Origin: Crossaster papposus
Taxonomy: Eukaryota; Echinodermata; Asteroidea; Velatida; Solasteridae
Assembly: GCA_037893245.1 (NCBI GenBank)
Contig: JBAIAA010000657.1
Coordinates: 868,001 to 932,000, forward strand
DNA length: 64,000 nucleotides
Direction: 5' to 3'
The notes beneath the pieces were generated by a model. It was not told the origin of the DNA. It ran no database searches and saw nothing but the letters and a program-made list of their open reading frames with translations. Position 1 is the first letter of the stretch, and each line of letters begins with the position of its first letter. The position numbers and the translations under genes are program-made. Shown here in pieces: positions 32,177 through 44,865 of the stretch.

Positions 32177-32421
32177 TAAGAAAGAGATTTAGATGGGATA
32201 TTTTTGGATCCCTTGTAACCTTTGAAATTGCAACCTTGTAAATTGCAAGACATTTAGTATTGTTTTCTGTTTTGTATTTTTACAGTTCACCGTGTAATAA
32301 AAGGATTTGGAAACTGAAGCTCCGCCCTTCGGCCATATTTCTTTGTTCTACGGTTGACACTAGCTGATCGAATAAAGTTACCGCTTGCCATTTAAGCTAC
32401 ACTTTTAGTGACATCAGTACA
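32177..32421 (+). repeat. 5' LTR of the BEL element, second part
   Basis: Resumes the LTR with the duplicated TA (32177-32178) and runs to CATCAGTACA at 32421, matching the 3' LTR. Confidence 0.95.
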
Positions 32422-32505
32422 GTGAAAAAACTGTGATGAACCAACTACGAATTAATACTCCTCAGTAATTTCCAGCGGTCATCACGCAGACCATCAATCA
32501 TCGCC

Positions 32506-34620
32506 ATGGCAGATGCTCTTCTGAGTCAGACTGATCCCGATTCCCCCGACCCCGAAATCCGACACCAGGAGCCAGGCACGGAGGACTTGCATGTACATGG
32601 TCGACCGCAGAGGGAAAGACACCCTACTGCGAAAGCCCTGTACAACAACATAATGACAATTGAAAGAAGCTTGCATCATCAGTGGAGGAAAACATCTCAA
32701 AACCTAGAGAACCTTAGTGACGCCCCCGATGAACAGGCTGTCATTCTTCACCACCTTTCTAGCGCCCGTTCCACACTGCAATCATATACCGAGATGTGGT
32801 CTAAGCTGGACAAGCTCTACGGAGAAGACCACACTGGTGAATTCAAAGATTGCGCATACCATACAAAGATGAACTTTCTTGAGAAAGCTAACTACGCAAA
32901 TAACATTATTTCCCAAGGAACGGAGAGATTGTACCAATTAGCCCTCGAGACTCGCTCTAGTCTTTCTAGCCCCAGTACTTCTCAAAGATCCCAAAAGTCA
33001 ACATCGTCATCAGTCCATAGTGCCAAGGTACAGGCGCTCGCAGCTGCCGCGGCTGCCGCCCAAAATGCCGCATTCGAAGAGGTGATAGCCAAACGCACAG
33101 CCGACATGAAAGTTTCACAAATGACTAGTGAAGCCGAACGGAAGATCGATCAGACAAGACGAGAAGTCGAACAGCAAACAAAATTAGCAACAGCTGAGGC
33201 AGACCTGCAAATTCTCCGAGCACATCAAGCGGCAGCTATAGAAAAGGCACGATTTGACGCCCTCCAGCAAGCTGATCAAGAAGACACAACAAGGGACCCC
33301 GCGACATCCCCCCATCAGTCTTCGAATGACCACGCCCTACGGTTTCTGAATCGTTCCGACAAAGTGGTTGATGCTACTCCGACCTCCCAGCTCCGAGCCT
33401 TAGCCACACCCTTTCAGCCATCAGCAGAACAGACAGCGATCCCGCTGCCGACGCCTAGTGGTGCTTTACTGACTACGCCGGAGCCCCCCCTGTCTGTAAA
33501 ACCGACCCCGCCGTCGACATCCAGTGACGCCTTATCGACCACGCTGAACCCCCCTCTCCTGCCTGCGACACCAATCGACGGAGCGAATCCTCTGCTCGAC
33601 CTCACTCGAGAGATATCCGACACCCTCGCTCGTCAACGCCAGCCTACCCACGAGCCTGATTTATATGACGGGGAACCCATTATGTTTCAACCATGGCGCT
33701 GCGCATTCGAGACCATGGTCAACCACGCCCACACACCAGCCACGCAGAAACTAACCTTTCTCGCCAAATATACCAAAGGGGAGGTGAGGAAACTGGTAGA
33801 TAGATTTCGACATCGCTATGTTTCTAGCCCCGAGATCGCCTATCGAGAAGCGTGGAAGGAGCTGGAAGAGAGGTTTGGAAACAAGACCAGCATCACCACC
33901 GCAATAATCCAAAAGCTCACTAGTTTCCCCAAATTGAGGCCAGAGGAAAACCGCAAGCTCCAAGAGCTGGCCGATCTATGTATAGACGCGGCCGCCCAGA
34001 TGAATGACCTGCCAGACCTAAACATTCTCAACTATGCACATAACCTGCACCCCATCCTCGAGAAGTTGCCCACATTCATCCACAACGCCTGGCGAAAGCG
34101 CGCCTCGGAGCACAAAACGACAAATGGTACTTACCCTCCATTCACCGTGCTGGCCGAATTTTTGAAGCAAAAGGCTAGGCTCCACAACGACCCTGAGCTT
34201 TACCCATCGAGCAAGATCCAACCAGACCAGAACCGTCTCCATCCATCTCCTGAGAAATCAAGCACAGACGGGAGCCACGAATCCTCACTTCGTGTTCTGG
34301 CGACTTCGACACCCTCGAAATCGACACCTGCGCCGCAATTCCGAGCCAAAGAGAAGTGCCTATTTCACGACGTGGAAGGCCACCACCTGTCCGAATGTAT
34401 TGCTTTCAGCAGAACGTCTATTCAGGAGAGGCGGCAGTTCTGCAAAGACAGAGGCCTGTGCTTTAAGTGCGGTGCCAACCACCGGATAAAAGACTGCGAA
34501 ACAAAAGTGCAGTGCAAGAAATGCAGAAGTACCGAACATGCGTCCTTCATGCACATCTCCCAGAGACCGAACGACGGGGAGGCCCAGAATGAGAAACCCC
34601 CAGCAGATAGCCGCGAGGAC
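32506..34620 (+). other. BEL gag region
   Basis: A long gag-type region. The first part is Ala/Gln/Glu-rich and helical. The middle carries the BEL-type capsid-associated domain (around FQPWRCAFETMVNH, about 33.67-33.98 kb). It ends in CCHC-like zinc knuckles (CFKCGANHRIKDC, CKKC, about 34.46-34.53 kb). A Pro/Ser/Thr-rich linker of about 150 residues lies between the helical part and the capsid-like domain. It belongs to the BEL fossil. Confidence 0.9.
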
Positions 34621-34639
34621 GTAGATGCTAACACAAAGT

Positions 34640-35200
34640 GCACCCGGTACTTGACTTGTTCCTCGGCACGATCTTGCTCCAAGATCGTTCTCTGCAAAAT
34701 ATACCACAAGGATCGTCCTTTAAACTCCATCCTGGGCTATGCGGTGCTGGACGACCAGTCTAATGCCTGCTTGGGGGGCCCAGAAGTATTCAAGGCTCTT
34801 GACATTGCAGGCCCAGCTTTTCCATACGAACTTTCTACCTGCGGAGGAGACAAAATCACAGTTGAAGGAAGACGAGCGTGTGGTTTGATTGTTGAAGCAC
34901 AAGACGGGCAAACCGAACAGCTGCCTACGGTTATCGAGAACGCCTATATCCCCGGCGACAGGAGCGAGATTCCAAGCCCTGGTCTCTGCGAAGGCTTTCT
35001 CCACCTCAGACCAATTGCTGAAAAGATACCAGAGGTGAGAGAAGACACCAACATCATCCTTCTCATCGGAAGAAATTGCCCCGAGCTGCTGAAAGTGAGA
35101 GAGTCACGTAACGGTCCAAGAGGAACACCATGGGCACAACGTACAGACCTAGGCTGGACTGTCTCTGGCCAAGTTTGCATGAGTGGCGCACAAGGGAAAG
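34640..35200 (+). other. BEL protease region
   Basis: Retropepsin-like domain of the type found in BEL/Pao elements, with an AVLDDQSNACLG active-site-like segment near 34.74 kb and DLGWTVSGQV near 35.15 kb. It follows the zinc knuckles, as is usual in the family. Confidence 0.8.
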
Positions 35201-35689
35201 TACACGCCTCCATCAAACGCACCATCCTTCAACCACAACCTGATGGCCCAGATATCTGCGAGAATCACATCTATGTGAAAGAGATGTTCTCATTAGCCCG
35301 CCAGAACAAGACAACGACGGATATATGCATAGAAACTCCGGAGGACAACTTGAAGGCCCTGTCGATCGAAGATCAGCACTTTCTCAACATCTTAACAGAA
35401 GGTGCCCACACCAACTCACGAGGAAACCTAGAGTTTCCTCTACCCTTCAAGGAACAGCAGCCAATCCTGCCCAACAACCGTCCTCAGGCCCAAAGCAGAC
35501 TGGACAGCCTTCTAAAGAATTTACGTCGTAAACCAAGGATGATGTCAGACTATACGTAGCCTTTTTTGACAAGATCCTAACTAGGAACCACGCCAACCGA
35601 GTCCCTGAGAAGGAGCTGTCCGCCCCACCCGGAGCGGTATGGTACCTTCCACACTTTGCCGTACATCATCCCAAAAAGACAGGAATCAG

Positions 35690-38600
35690 AGTGGTGTTCG
35701 ATGCTAGTGCGGAGTTTAAAGGCATCTCCCTCAACAAAGCACTCCTTCAAGGACCAGACTTGATGAATAGCCTGTTGGGGATCCTCCTGCGATTTAGGCT
35801 AGGCAAGGTTGCGGTGATGGGGGATGTGGAGCAGATGTTCCACAACTTCTATGTCAACCCGGAACATCGTGACTATCTGCGCTTCTTGTGGTTTGATGAC
35901 AACGACCCCACAAAACCGGCCGTAGAATACAGGATGAATGTACATCTCTTCGGCAGTATCGCATCGCCTGCAGTAGCAACATTTGGCCTTAGAATGGTTG
36001 CCGATGAGTGCGAATCTACTCATGGAGCTGACGTGAGGCAATTCATCCACCACGATTTCTATGTAGATGATGGGCTTACCTCTCAACCAGACGCGAACAC
36101 CGCCATAAACCTGGTCCAGCGCAGTAGAGACGCCCTCGCCACCAATAACTTACGCTTCCACAAGATCGCCTCCAATAGCAAGGAAGTCATGAACGCCTTC
36201 CCCCAAGAAGAAAGATCCAAGGACCTGAAGTGCATAGACCTCTGCCAAGACGAGCTACCTACCCAAAGATCGCTTGGAGTGTATTGGTCCCTCGAGCGAG
36301 ACACTTTTACATTCCAAGTCGACCTGCAAGACAAACCTTTCTCACGACGGGGAGTACTTTCAGTAGCAAGCTCCATTTACGACCCATTAGGTCTAGCAGC
36401 ACCAGTCACCATCGAAGGGAAGTTCATCCTGCGCGAGCTTATGACAACCTTAAAAAAGGAGCAAAACTCGCCTCAGGATCTCTGGGATCGACCGCTCCCT
36501 GAGAGTTGTCTTCCAAGATGGACCCGCTGGCGCAACTCTCTACGCAACCTACAAGACATCCATGTTCAGCGCTGTTATCAGCCTACTGACTTTGGCCAAG
36601 TCAACAGAAGAGAAATTCATGTCTTCTCCGACGCCAGCGATCGAGCAATAGGAGCGGTCGCCTACCTAAGGCTTGTCAATGAGAACAACCAGCCACATGT
36701 GTCCTTTCTTCTAGCAAAGGCGAAAGTCACACCTACCACGGTTTCCATACCACGACTGGAACTGTGTGGTGCGGTGCTAGCAACTACGCTGGTGCAGGCT
36801 GTTGAGCCAGAGATCGGAGGGCGAGCAACTATCGACAGTATTACATACTACACCGATAGCAACGTAGTCCTAGGCTACATTTCCAACCGATCTAGGCGTT
36901 TCCATGTGTACGTGGCAAACAGAGTGCACAAAATACACAAAGTGTCAACACCAAGCCAGTGGCATCACGTGGGGACGGATGAAAATCCCGCGGACCTCGC
37001 ATCACGCTCAGTCCCCGCCCACCAACTCGGCACCTCAATCTGGTTTAGAGGGCCAGACTTTCTCTGGCAACAAAACATCTCATCGATGGACACCGAGACA
37101 TTGGCTAGTCAAGCAATTCCACTCGACGACGACGACCCCGAAATACGGAAGGAAACTCGTGTCAGCCACACGAATGTCCCTCGCCAACCCAAAGGCCCGG
37201 CCACCCTGAGCAGTGGGCAACAGCTAGGTTGTGATAGGTTTTCACGCTTTTCTACCTGGACATCCCTAAGAAGTGCGGTTGCAACCCTGATAGTCGCAGC
37301 AAAAACCTTCAAGTCGAAAGCAAAAGGGACGAGTAACGACAACCACGAAGTCGACAAACCTCGCAGACATATATCAGTCGAAGAGCTCCACAAAGCCGAT
37401 TGTGTGATCTTCCACGCCGTACAGAACAAGTACTTTGGCGAGGAACTAGCCAGCCTCAACCCTGATAATGATCTGGAGCAAGCTTCGAGCAACACCATAA
37501 ATAAGAGAAGCCCCTTGTACCAACTAAGCCCGTTCATCGACGACGACGGTCTCATCAGAGTCGGAGGTAGACTGCGAAGAGCCGACCTCGATCTGGGAGG
37601 ACGTCATCAGATCCTCCTTCCAAAGAACAGCCATATTTCAGAACTAATGGTGAAACACTTCCATCAAGAGGTCAAACACCAAGGACGACATTTCTCCTTT
37701 GCCGCTATACGGGCGGGAGGCATCTGGATCGTCGGTGCCCACGACCTCGTCAGGAGTGTCATCAACCAGTGCATCATCTGCAGGAAGCTAAGAGGCAAGT
37801 TTCTCACTCAGGTTATGGCCGACCTACCACAAGACCGGCTCGAACCAACGCCCCCCTTTACCAACGTCGGGACGGATGTGTTCGGACCGTGGACTATCGT
37901 GACAAGAAAAACTAGAGGGGGCTCAGCAGATTCCAAACGATGGGCCGTAATCTTTACCTGCCTTTGCACAAGAGCCGTCCACATCGAGGTTATCGACGCC
38001 ATGGACACCTCGGCCTTTATATCTGCACTTAGAAGATTCGTCGCAGTTCGTGGACCGATCGCAAAGATCAGATGCGACAGAGGCACAAACTTCGTAGGTG
38101 CCAAAGGTGAGCTAAACCACGAACAAGTTGGGCGATACTTAACTACCCAGAGTTGTGAGTGGGTCTTCAACCCCCCACATGCCTCACATTTCGGTGGAGT
38201 TTGGGAGCGGCCGATAGGAATCATCCGACGTGTCCTAGAATCGATGTTCGCCCAACTAGGAAAACATCAGCTAACCCACGACGTACTGGTGACTTTTATG
38301 GCCGAAGCATGCGCAATTGTCAACTCGCGACCTATCACTACCATCTCTTCCGATGCCAACGACCCACAGGCACTCACTCCTGCCATGCTACTGACCCTGA
38401 AGACTCGACAACTTCAGGCACCACCGGGTGACTTCGTCAAAGAAGATCTCTATGCAAGACAACACTGGCGTCGTGCCCAGTATCTTGCAGATCAATTCTG
38501 GCTTCGATGGCAAAGAGAGTACCTCCAGAGCTTGCAGTGCAGACAAAATTAAGTGGAATGACACACGGCCCAATATCCGTGAAGGAGATGTAGTTCTGGT

Positions 38601-38790
38601 CCGAAGTAAGGAGCTTACAAGGAACGACTGGCCCATAGCCCGAGTAACCAAGATCTACCCCAGTGAAGATGGCCACGTTCGCAAGGTGGACCTCGTCGTC
38701 TGCAAAGATGGAGATAGACGACAATATCACAGACCGATCTCCGAGCTTGTTCTCATCGAGAATGCAACCGACTCCAAATCACATCCCACT
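35690..38790 (+). other. BEL pol region: RT, RNase H, integrase and C-terminal tail
   Basis: Reverse transcriptase (about 35.69-36.45 kb, with FYVDDG near 36.06 kb). RNase H (about 36.60-37.00 kb, VFSDASDRAIGA and YYTDSNVV). Integrase with an HHCC zinc part (about 37.65-37.79 kb) and an rve core (VGTDVFGPW and IRCDRGTNFVGA, to about 38.4 kb). The C-terminal tail domain usual in BEL follows (WPIARVTKIYP, about 38.6-38.8 kb). The order is that of BEL/Pao elements. Confidence 0.92.
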
Positions 38791-38874
38791 ACAGAGTGAT
38801 CGGTGGACTTTCTAAGCAATTGACTTGCCTGGTTAACCGGTAAAAACTCACTCTCTTCGTTTTTAGACGGGGAG

Positions 38875-39604
38875 TGTGACGGCCTCTGTGAGCCTCCTTA
38901 CCTTGACCCTGCTCTGCCCCCTGGTGGTGCCATTCACTCCTACCAGTAGTGTTTTCTCTATCTCACCCACTGACCTCAAGAGGTCAGTGATCTTGCCACA
39001 TGGACTCGGCAGACATCTTGTTCATATATATTGATATATTTCTCTGTTATTTCACCATTATTAAGCAGCATCACTGCACATGTTATAGCCACTTTTCCTG
39101 CGAATGTGACCCATTCCTGAACCACAGTTTTGTGAGTAGTTTTCCTTTCCATTATTTTACTTTAGACAGTTTTAAGTAACTTTAACTGAAATTAGTTCAT
39201 GACCCATCATGATGGTAGTTATTGGTACAGTGTTAACGTTGTGCATGAAATTGTGTATTTGACATTTATTCATCGTATGCTGAACTAGTATTAGTTGTTT
39301 GAATCGCGTAATGCTTTTCCCGAACACGCTTTAGTATTCCATTTAGCTTTTTGTGTTTCTAAGAAAGAGATTTAGATGGGATATTTTTGGATCCCTTGTA
39401 ACCTTTGAAATTGCAACCTTGTAAATTGCAAGACATTTAGTATTGTTTTCTGTTTTGTATTTTTACAGTTCACCGTGTAATAAAAGGATTTGGAAACTGA
39501 AGCTCCGCCCTTCGGCCATATTTCTTTGTTCTACGGTTGACACTAGCTGATCGAATAAAGTTACCGCTTGCCATTTAAGCTACACTTTTAGTGACATCAG
39601 TACA
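38875..39604 (+). repeat. 3' LTR of the BEL element
   Basis: 730 bp, TGTGACGGCC to CATCAGTACA, uninterrupted, with an AATAAAG word near the end. It serves as the empty-site reference for the DNA insertion in the 5' LTR. Confidence 0.96.
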
Positions 39605-39884
39605 CAGGTACATGCAATTATTGTTGTATTGCAATTAGGAGTTAGTGGCTACTGGTACGGTTTGTGTCCCGTAGTGTAAAGTTCTCCATTAATTGGCTTG
39701 GTACACTCAATTGTCAGAGTGCGAGAAGGGGAGTCGATGGGCCACAGGTAGGAAACAAAATCATTTTTTTAGAGGACAGGTTGTCATAATCTGTCACTTT
39801 GTTGCATTTTTATATTTAATTTTTACAGAAGCCACCATACCCGGTACTGAAAGTGGTCGAAGAAATTTCACAGACTTCACTTAA

Positions 39885-40119
39885 CCAGTTGTCCTTTTGT
39901 GGCCTCAAAATTGTAAGTACTGCACTGGTTTTGACAATTAGTCAATACATGTACGGTATGTGCAAATAACTAATAATTTCCACCACCCAGCGAAAGGCCG
40001 GAAATATATGGGTGCACTACCCACAGATGCTGGCCTGAACATGTCTTAGATCGAGGTTCGTGAAAAACAATCCCGCCCCTGGGGCCAGTCAATGTCCAAA
40101 TAATCCCGACGCGAACTGG
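39885..40119 (+). mobile_element. TTAA MITE, copy E (opposite orientation body)
   Basis: Flanked by TTAA at 39881-39884 and 40120-40123. Ends CCAGTTGTCC and GACGCGAACTGG. The body contains GGCCGGAAATATATGGGTGC and AACAATCCCGCCCC, the reverse complement of copy B and C sequence. Confidence 0.78.
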
Positions 40120-40123
40120 TTAA

Positions 40124-41053
40124 GATGTGGTTGATAATACAACTTTAAACTAAATGACCCTGTTTATTTTGTGGGTTGTTGTCAAGTTTACATTGTATGT
40201 CTAATTATTTCACAGATGTCCAGTCAGGTATCCAGTGGTATGTTTTGCCATTCCTTTGCCAAAGTTGATCAAGCTAATGGTTTGTCTATGCAAACTGCAC
40301 CAATAATTTGAACTGTGGCTGGAAATGTGTACTACATGTACTATGTCATTGCTAATACAGCACACGTACCACACAGATGAAACATCAACCATGATGTGAT
40401 GATTATCAACAAAATAATATATTTCACTGTGAATTCCATCTTTTTGCCTTTATAAAAATAATTGTATTAAAATGTTTTTCCTTTGGGTATAGGAGAAAGA
40501 TTTAAATGAATGTACGTGTACATGTATGCTCACTGTACATGTAAATAACTGAAAGTGAAAATGTTAGTACATGTTTCGCCATGCATAACTTTAATGCAAA
40601 CTACTCAACCCATTTCCCTTGAATTTAGGACTGGTATAGCAGATGTCTAGCTTAAAGCTGTCTGAATATAATGTTTGCGATCTAAAACTAAGAAAATTAC
40701 TGTAATTAAGCTGTGTGGTATACATGTAAAGCCTATGTACCAAACGTATAAAAGGTACCAAGGTTTACTTTCGATCCGGATGAAAAGTGAATTTTCCAGT
40801 TTAATTATGAGAGAGCCTTTGTGTCAATTTATTGTACAATACATGTACATGTATTCAAATGATACAATTTCGAACAACGTCATGATCTTTTTCCCAGATA
40901 GTGAACGTACCGCGACAGTGATGTAAAACTACCACTTGGCGAAAGTGGTCACGGAAAGTTTCCGCTCAGCCACGGTAAGTTATCAGGGATGCTCAGGGGT
41001 CCAATAGGAACAGCCTTGCCCTGTCGAAGTACTGCGACCGACCACGCCTAATA
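40124..41053. other. Spacer, no gene recognised
   Basis: A/T-rich, with several ACATGTACATG words (for example near 40515 and 40842). Short frames only. Confidence 0.5.
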
Positions 41054-41530
41054 GTCAGGTGGCTTAGCGACAATTTTCAGGATTAACGTTACCGGCCGGA
41101 CAAAAGTACCAAATTTGGCATAGAGTTTCTTTTCGACCTATCTATTGATTTTATCCGTGGAACCCACTTGATCGGTTCCGATTTTCCAAGATGGCGGCCA
41201 AAATCCAAGATGGCCGCCAGAAACAAAGGAAATGTCATATATATCTGGCTGTAAAAATCGGAGATGAACAAATGAGGTGTCAATTCAGGTGTTTCCGGGG
41301 TCACTGAAACAGATGCTGGTTATGGCATGTTGCTTGGGTCACCCATTTCCAAGATGGCGGCCAAATTTCAAAATGGCCGCCAACAAAAAGGAAATTACGT
41401 ATTTCTGACTGTGAAAATCGGAAATAAACAAATGAGGTGTCAATTCAGGGGTTTCTTGGGTCACTGAAACAGATGCTGGTCGTGACATTTTGCTCGGGTC
41501 ACCCATTTCCAAGATGGTGGCCAATATAAC
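41054..41530 (+). repeat. Left arm of the foldback element
   Basis: Terminal block with TAACGTTACCGGCCGGAC, followed by about two tandem units containing CCAAGATGGCGGCC. Confidence 0.88.
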
Positions 41531-42049
41531 AAAAAATACACATTGTCACTGTTAAGTACATACTGGTAGTATTCAGGAATTTTATCTACAATTGTTCAAT
41601 ACAATGTATTGTAACGGAACTGGGTAGGGCCTATATGCCGACTCGTATGCACGTCTAGTTAATCTAAAAATATATTGCTCATGTAGGATCACGCTCTCAT
41701 ACTGCGTGATACATGGCGCAGAGGCCAATCATCAACGCACGGCTGCATGATCAGCGTTAAGCAACCAATTACCGGTTCACGTAGCTTCTGCCTGGTAACT
41801 GCATAGATAATTAGCGCGTTGTGACCTATCGCCGTAGCGCATTTTCGCGATTTCTGTTGTCTTTTGCGCCGTTTCTAGTCAGTTCGGTGGATGGCGTCAA
41901 TACTAGAAGAAGTACCTGAAGTACCCAAAGAATTACTGTGGGCACAATTGCGACAGTTGAGGTTGACTCGGTAGTGGTGCCGGGTGAGAGTCGTTGGTGT
42001 GAGGTTTAAGGAGGCTTGCCAAGTTACCTGCATGATATAATACGACCGT

Positions 42050-44050
42050 AGTAAGATCAACCTCGCTGAGCAATATCATGAGAAGGTGAAGGCATGCCTG
42101 ATAGAATTTCAGGATGTATTTTCTTCTAAAGCACAACATCAGTACGGGCGATGCGAGGCCTAACAAGGAGAGGCTTCGGCGCAATCCCTTGTGTAATCAG
42201 GAGGAGATATAGAGGCAGGTTGGAGATTTGAAGAAGCGCGGGTTTATCGAGCCATCCTATAGTCCCTGGGCTGCAAATGTTGTGTTAGTCCGGAAGAAGG
42301 ACCTAAGCGATTTTGTGTCGACTATCGGGGTCTGAATAAGGTAACAATCAAAGATGCTTACCCTGTCCCTCGTATCGACGAGACACTAGATGCGTTGGTG
42401 GGTGCACAGTGGTTTTCCACTCTCGATTTAGCGTCCGGTTATTAGCAGGTCGACCTCGATGAGGATGCCAACCAGAAGTTAACCTTTGTAGTGCGGAACG
42501 GTTTATACAGCTGGCGCTGCATGCCCTTTGGTCTGTGCAACGCCTCTGCGACATTTGAAAGGTTGATGAAGAGGGTGATGACAGGTCTTCAGTGGGACAT
42601 CCTGCTGATATACCTGGACGATGTCATTGTGTTTGGCAAGACTGTAAAAGAGGAGATTGAACGACTGCAAGTTGTCTTCTCCAGGTTGAGACGAGCTGGT
42701 TTGAAGTTGAAGCCTGGTAAGTGCTTCTTGTTTCAGATATCAGTGGGCTATTTGGGACATTATTGTGTCGCCTGAAGGTGTGGCTACCGACCTTGAGAAG
42801 GTTCGGGCCGTGGCCAATTGGCCAACACCTAAGTGTGTTTAGGAAGTTTGAAGCTTTTTAGGCCTCGCTTCCTATTACCGGATGTTTTTCAGGGGATTTG
42901 CAGAGGTTGCTTCACCGTTGCATGCGCTGACTGAAAAGTCGCGTGAGTTCAAGTGGACAGATGCCTTCCAACAGGCATTTGTTGAGTTAAAGTTGAGTTA
43001 AAGTGGGGATGGGATTGGGGCAGTTTTGTCTCAGATCCATGATGGGGAAGAGAAGGTTCTCGCCTTTGCGAGCTGTAAACTTAGCAAGGCAGAGAGGAAC
43101 TACTGTGTTACCCGGAGAGAACTTCTGGCGGAGTTGTCTACCTCAGGAAGTTTAGACAGTTCCTGTATGGTCAGAAGGTGCGACTCTGAACCGAACAAGC
43201 TGCTCTTAGGTGAATGCTTAATTTTAAGGACCCCGAGGATCAGCTTGCCAGGTGGCTGGAAGTGATCAGCGAGTACGATTTGACAATTCAACACAGACCT
43301 GGGCGGAAGCATGGAAATGCTGATGGGTTGTCCCGAAAGGCCTGCGAACAGTGTGGTCGTGCTGACGCTGATAAAGCGTCAGAGACCGTTGAGGCTTCGA
43401 ATAAGGCCAAGGTGACAACGATCAGTGAGGTTGACGATGGTCGCCATGTGGTTTACTCTGACAGGCCGATCCTAGAGGCGAGGGTGAGGGGCATCTTTGC
43501 TCAACCACACTTGCCTAAGGATGCAGTCAGAGAGGGTCAACTTGATGACAGAAGTATTGGTTGGATGATTAGGTCCTCTTGGAATCAGTGGAAGGTGCAG
43601 GACGGTGTCCTAGAAATTAGGAGTCCGGCGATGGGAAGTCCGTGAGGTTGCGACTGGTACTTCCTGAGAAATTTAGAGAGGTCGTACTTCAGGAGCTGCA
43701 TGGTGGCCGGACGATTGGCCAGACGAGTGGCCATTTAGGGGTTTATAAGACTTTGGTCAAGGTCAAGTTGCGATACTATTGGCTCGGAATGACCGCGGAT
43801 GTGAGGTCATTTATCAGACTAGATGTTGCGAGCTGTGTGGGAGGAGGACATCTCCTGCGAAGTAAAGAGTTTCCCCGCTCAAACAGTATTTGGTGGTTGA
43901 GCTCATGGAGAAAGTGGCGGTGGATTTGCTGGGGCCACTCCCTCGGTGTGACACTCTAGGAAACCTCCAAGGAGGTATCCTGAGAGGAAGCATAGGCTTC
44001 CCGTCAGATATAGGGATAATAGGTTAGCCATCACCAAGGAACACTTATTT
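42050..44050 (+). mobile_element. Ty3/Gypsy retrotransposon fossil, partial and old
   Basis: RT region around 42.2-42.8 kb (WRCMPFGLCNASATFERLM and YLDDVIVFG), RNase H part around 42.9-43.35 kb (ending with the typical IQHRPGRKHGNADGLSR), and the integrase zinc-binding part around 43.6-43.9 kb (GHLGVYKTL). Order and motifs are Gypsy. It is heavily broken, with many breaks (roughly ten), and no LTRs are visible, so it is old. It lies inside the foldback element. Confidence 0.9.
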
Positions 44051-44224
44051 AGACGGCAAGCTGGTGCAGGAAGAAGCGCCAGTTTTGACTGCCAGTTTTG
44101 TCGGAGTTAATCCGTCACATCCTACACCACATTAACATATCCATACCACTTTATAAGATTCAGCTTTGCTGAATCTAAAAATAATTTACACCTCTATATA
44201 CAAATTTCTGTCATATATCTTAAA

Positions 44225-44863
44225 TGTAGTATTGGCGGCCATTTTGAAATTTGGCAGCCATCTTGGAAATGGGTGACCTGAGCAAAATGTCATGGCCAGC
44301 ATCTAGTTCAGTGACCCCAGAAACCCCTGAATTGACACCTCATTTGTTCATTTCCGATTTTCACATATACGTAATTTCCTTTTTTTTGGCGGCCATTTTG
44401 AAATTTGGCCGCCATCTTAGAAATGGGTGACCCAAACAACATGCCATGACAAGCATCGGTTTCAGTGACCCCGGAAACACCTGAATTGACACCTCATTTG
44501 TTCATTTCCAATTTTCACACTCAGAAATACGTAATTTCCTTTTTTTTGGCGGCCATTTTGAAATTTGGCCGCCATCTTGGAAATGGGTTACCCGAGCTAC
44601 ATGCCATGACCAGCATCTGTTTCACTGACCCCGGAAACACCTGAATTGACACCTCATTTGTTCATCTCCGAGTTTTAAAGCCAGATATATGACATTTCCT
44701 TTGTTTCTGGCGGCCATCTTGGATTTTGGCCGCCATCTTGGAAAATCGGAACCGATCAAGTGGGTTCCACGGATAAAAACAATAGATAGGTCGAAAAGAA
44801 ACTCCATGCCAAATTTGGTACTTTTGTCCGGCCGGTAACGTTAAATTTGCTAAGCCACCTGAC
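44225..44863 (-). repeat. Right arm of the foldback element
   Basis: About three tandem units in inverse orientation to the left arm, then the terminal block GTCCGGCCGGTAACGTTA and GCTAAGCCACCTGAC. Confidence 0.88.
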
Positions 44864-44865
44864 TA

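Larger units (their letters stand above)
26903..39604 (+). mobile_element. BEL/Pao LTR retrotransposon, young fossil copy, 5' LTR interrupted by a DNA element
   Basis: Two LTRs of 730 bp (the 5' one after removing the later insertion) start TGTGACGGCC and end CATCAGTACA. They are flanked by the 5-bp duplication CAGGT at 26898-26902 and 39605-39609, as usual for BEL. By eye the LTRs differ at about two positions, so the insertion is recent. A purine tract, AGACGGGGAG, precedes the 3' LTR. The internal part carries gag, protease, RT, RNase H and integrase regions in BEL order and looks nearly whole, with about two breaks. The family call rests on the domain order and on the gag-type domain with zinc knuckles followed by the BEL-type protease. 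Confidence 0.95.
41054..44863. mobile_element. 3.8-kb long-inverted-repeat (foldback) DNA element with TA duplication
   Basis: The ends GTCAGGTGGCTTAGC and GCTAAGCCACCTGAC are flanked by TA at 41052-41053 and 44864-44865. The arms (about 41054-41530 and 44225-44863) are made of tandem units of about 165-180 bp with GGCGGCCATTTTGAAATTTGG, GGAAATGGGTGACCC, TTTCAGTGACCCCGG and GACACCTCATTTGTTC words. The left arm has about two units, the right arm about three. No transposase is visible; the interior is largely a Gypsy fossil. The multi-unit arms resemble Foldback-type elements. Confidence 0.88.
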
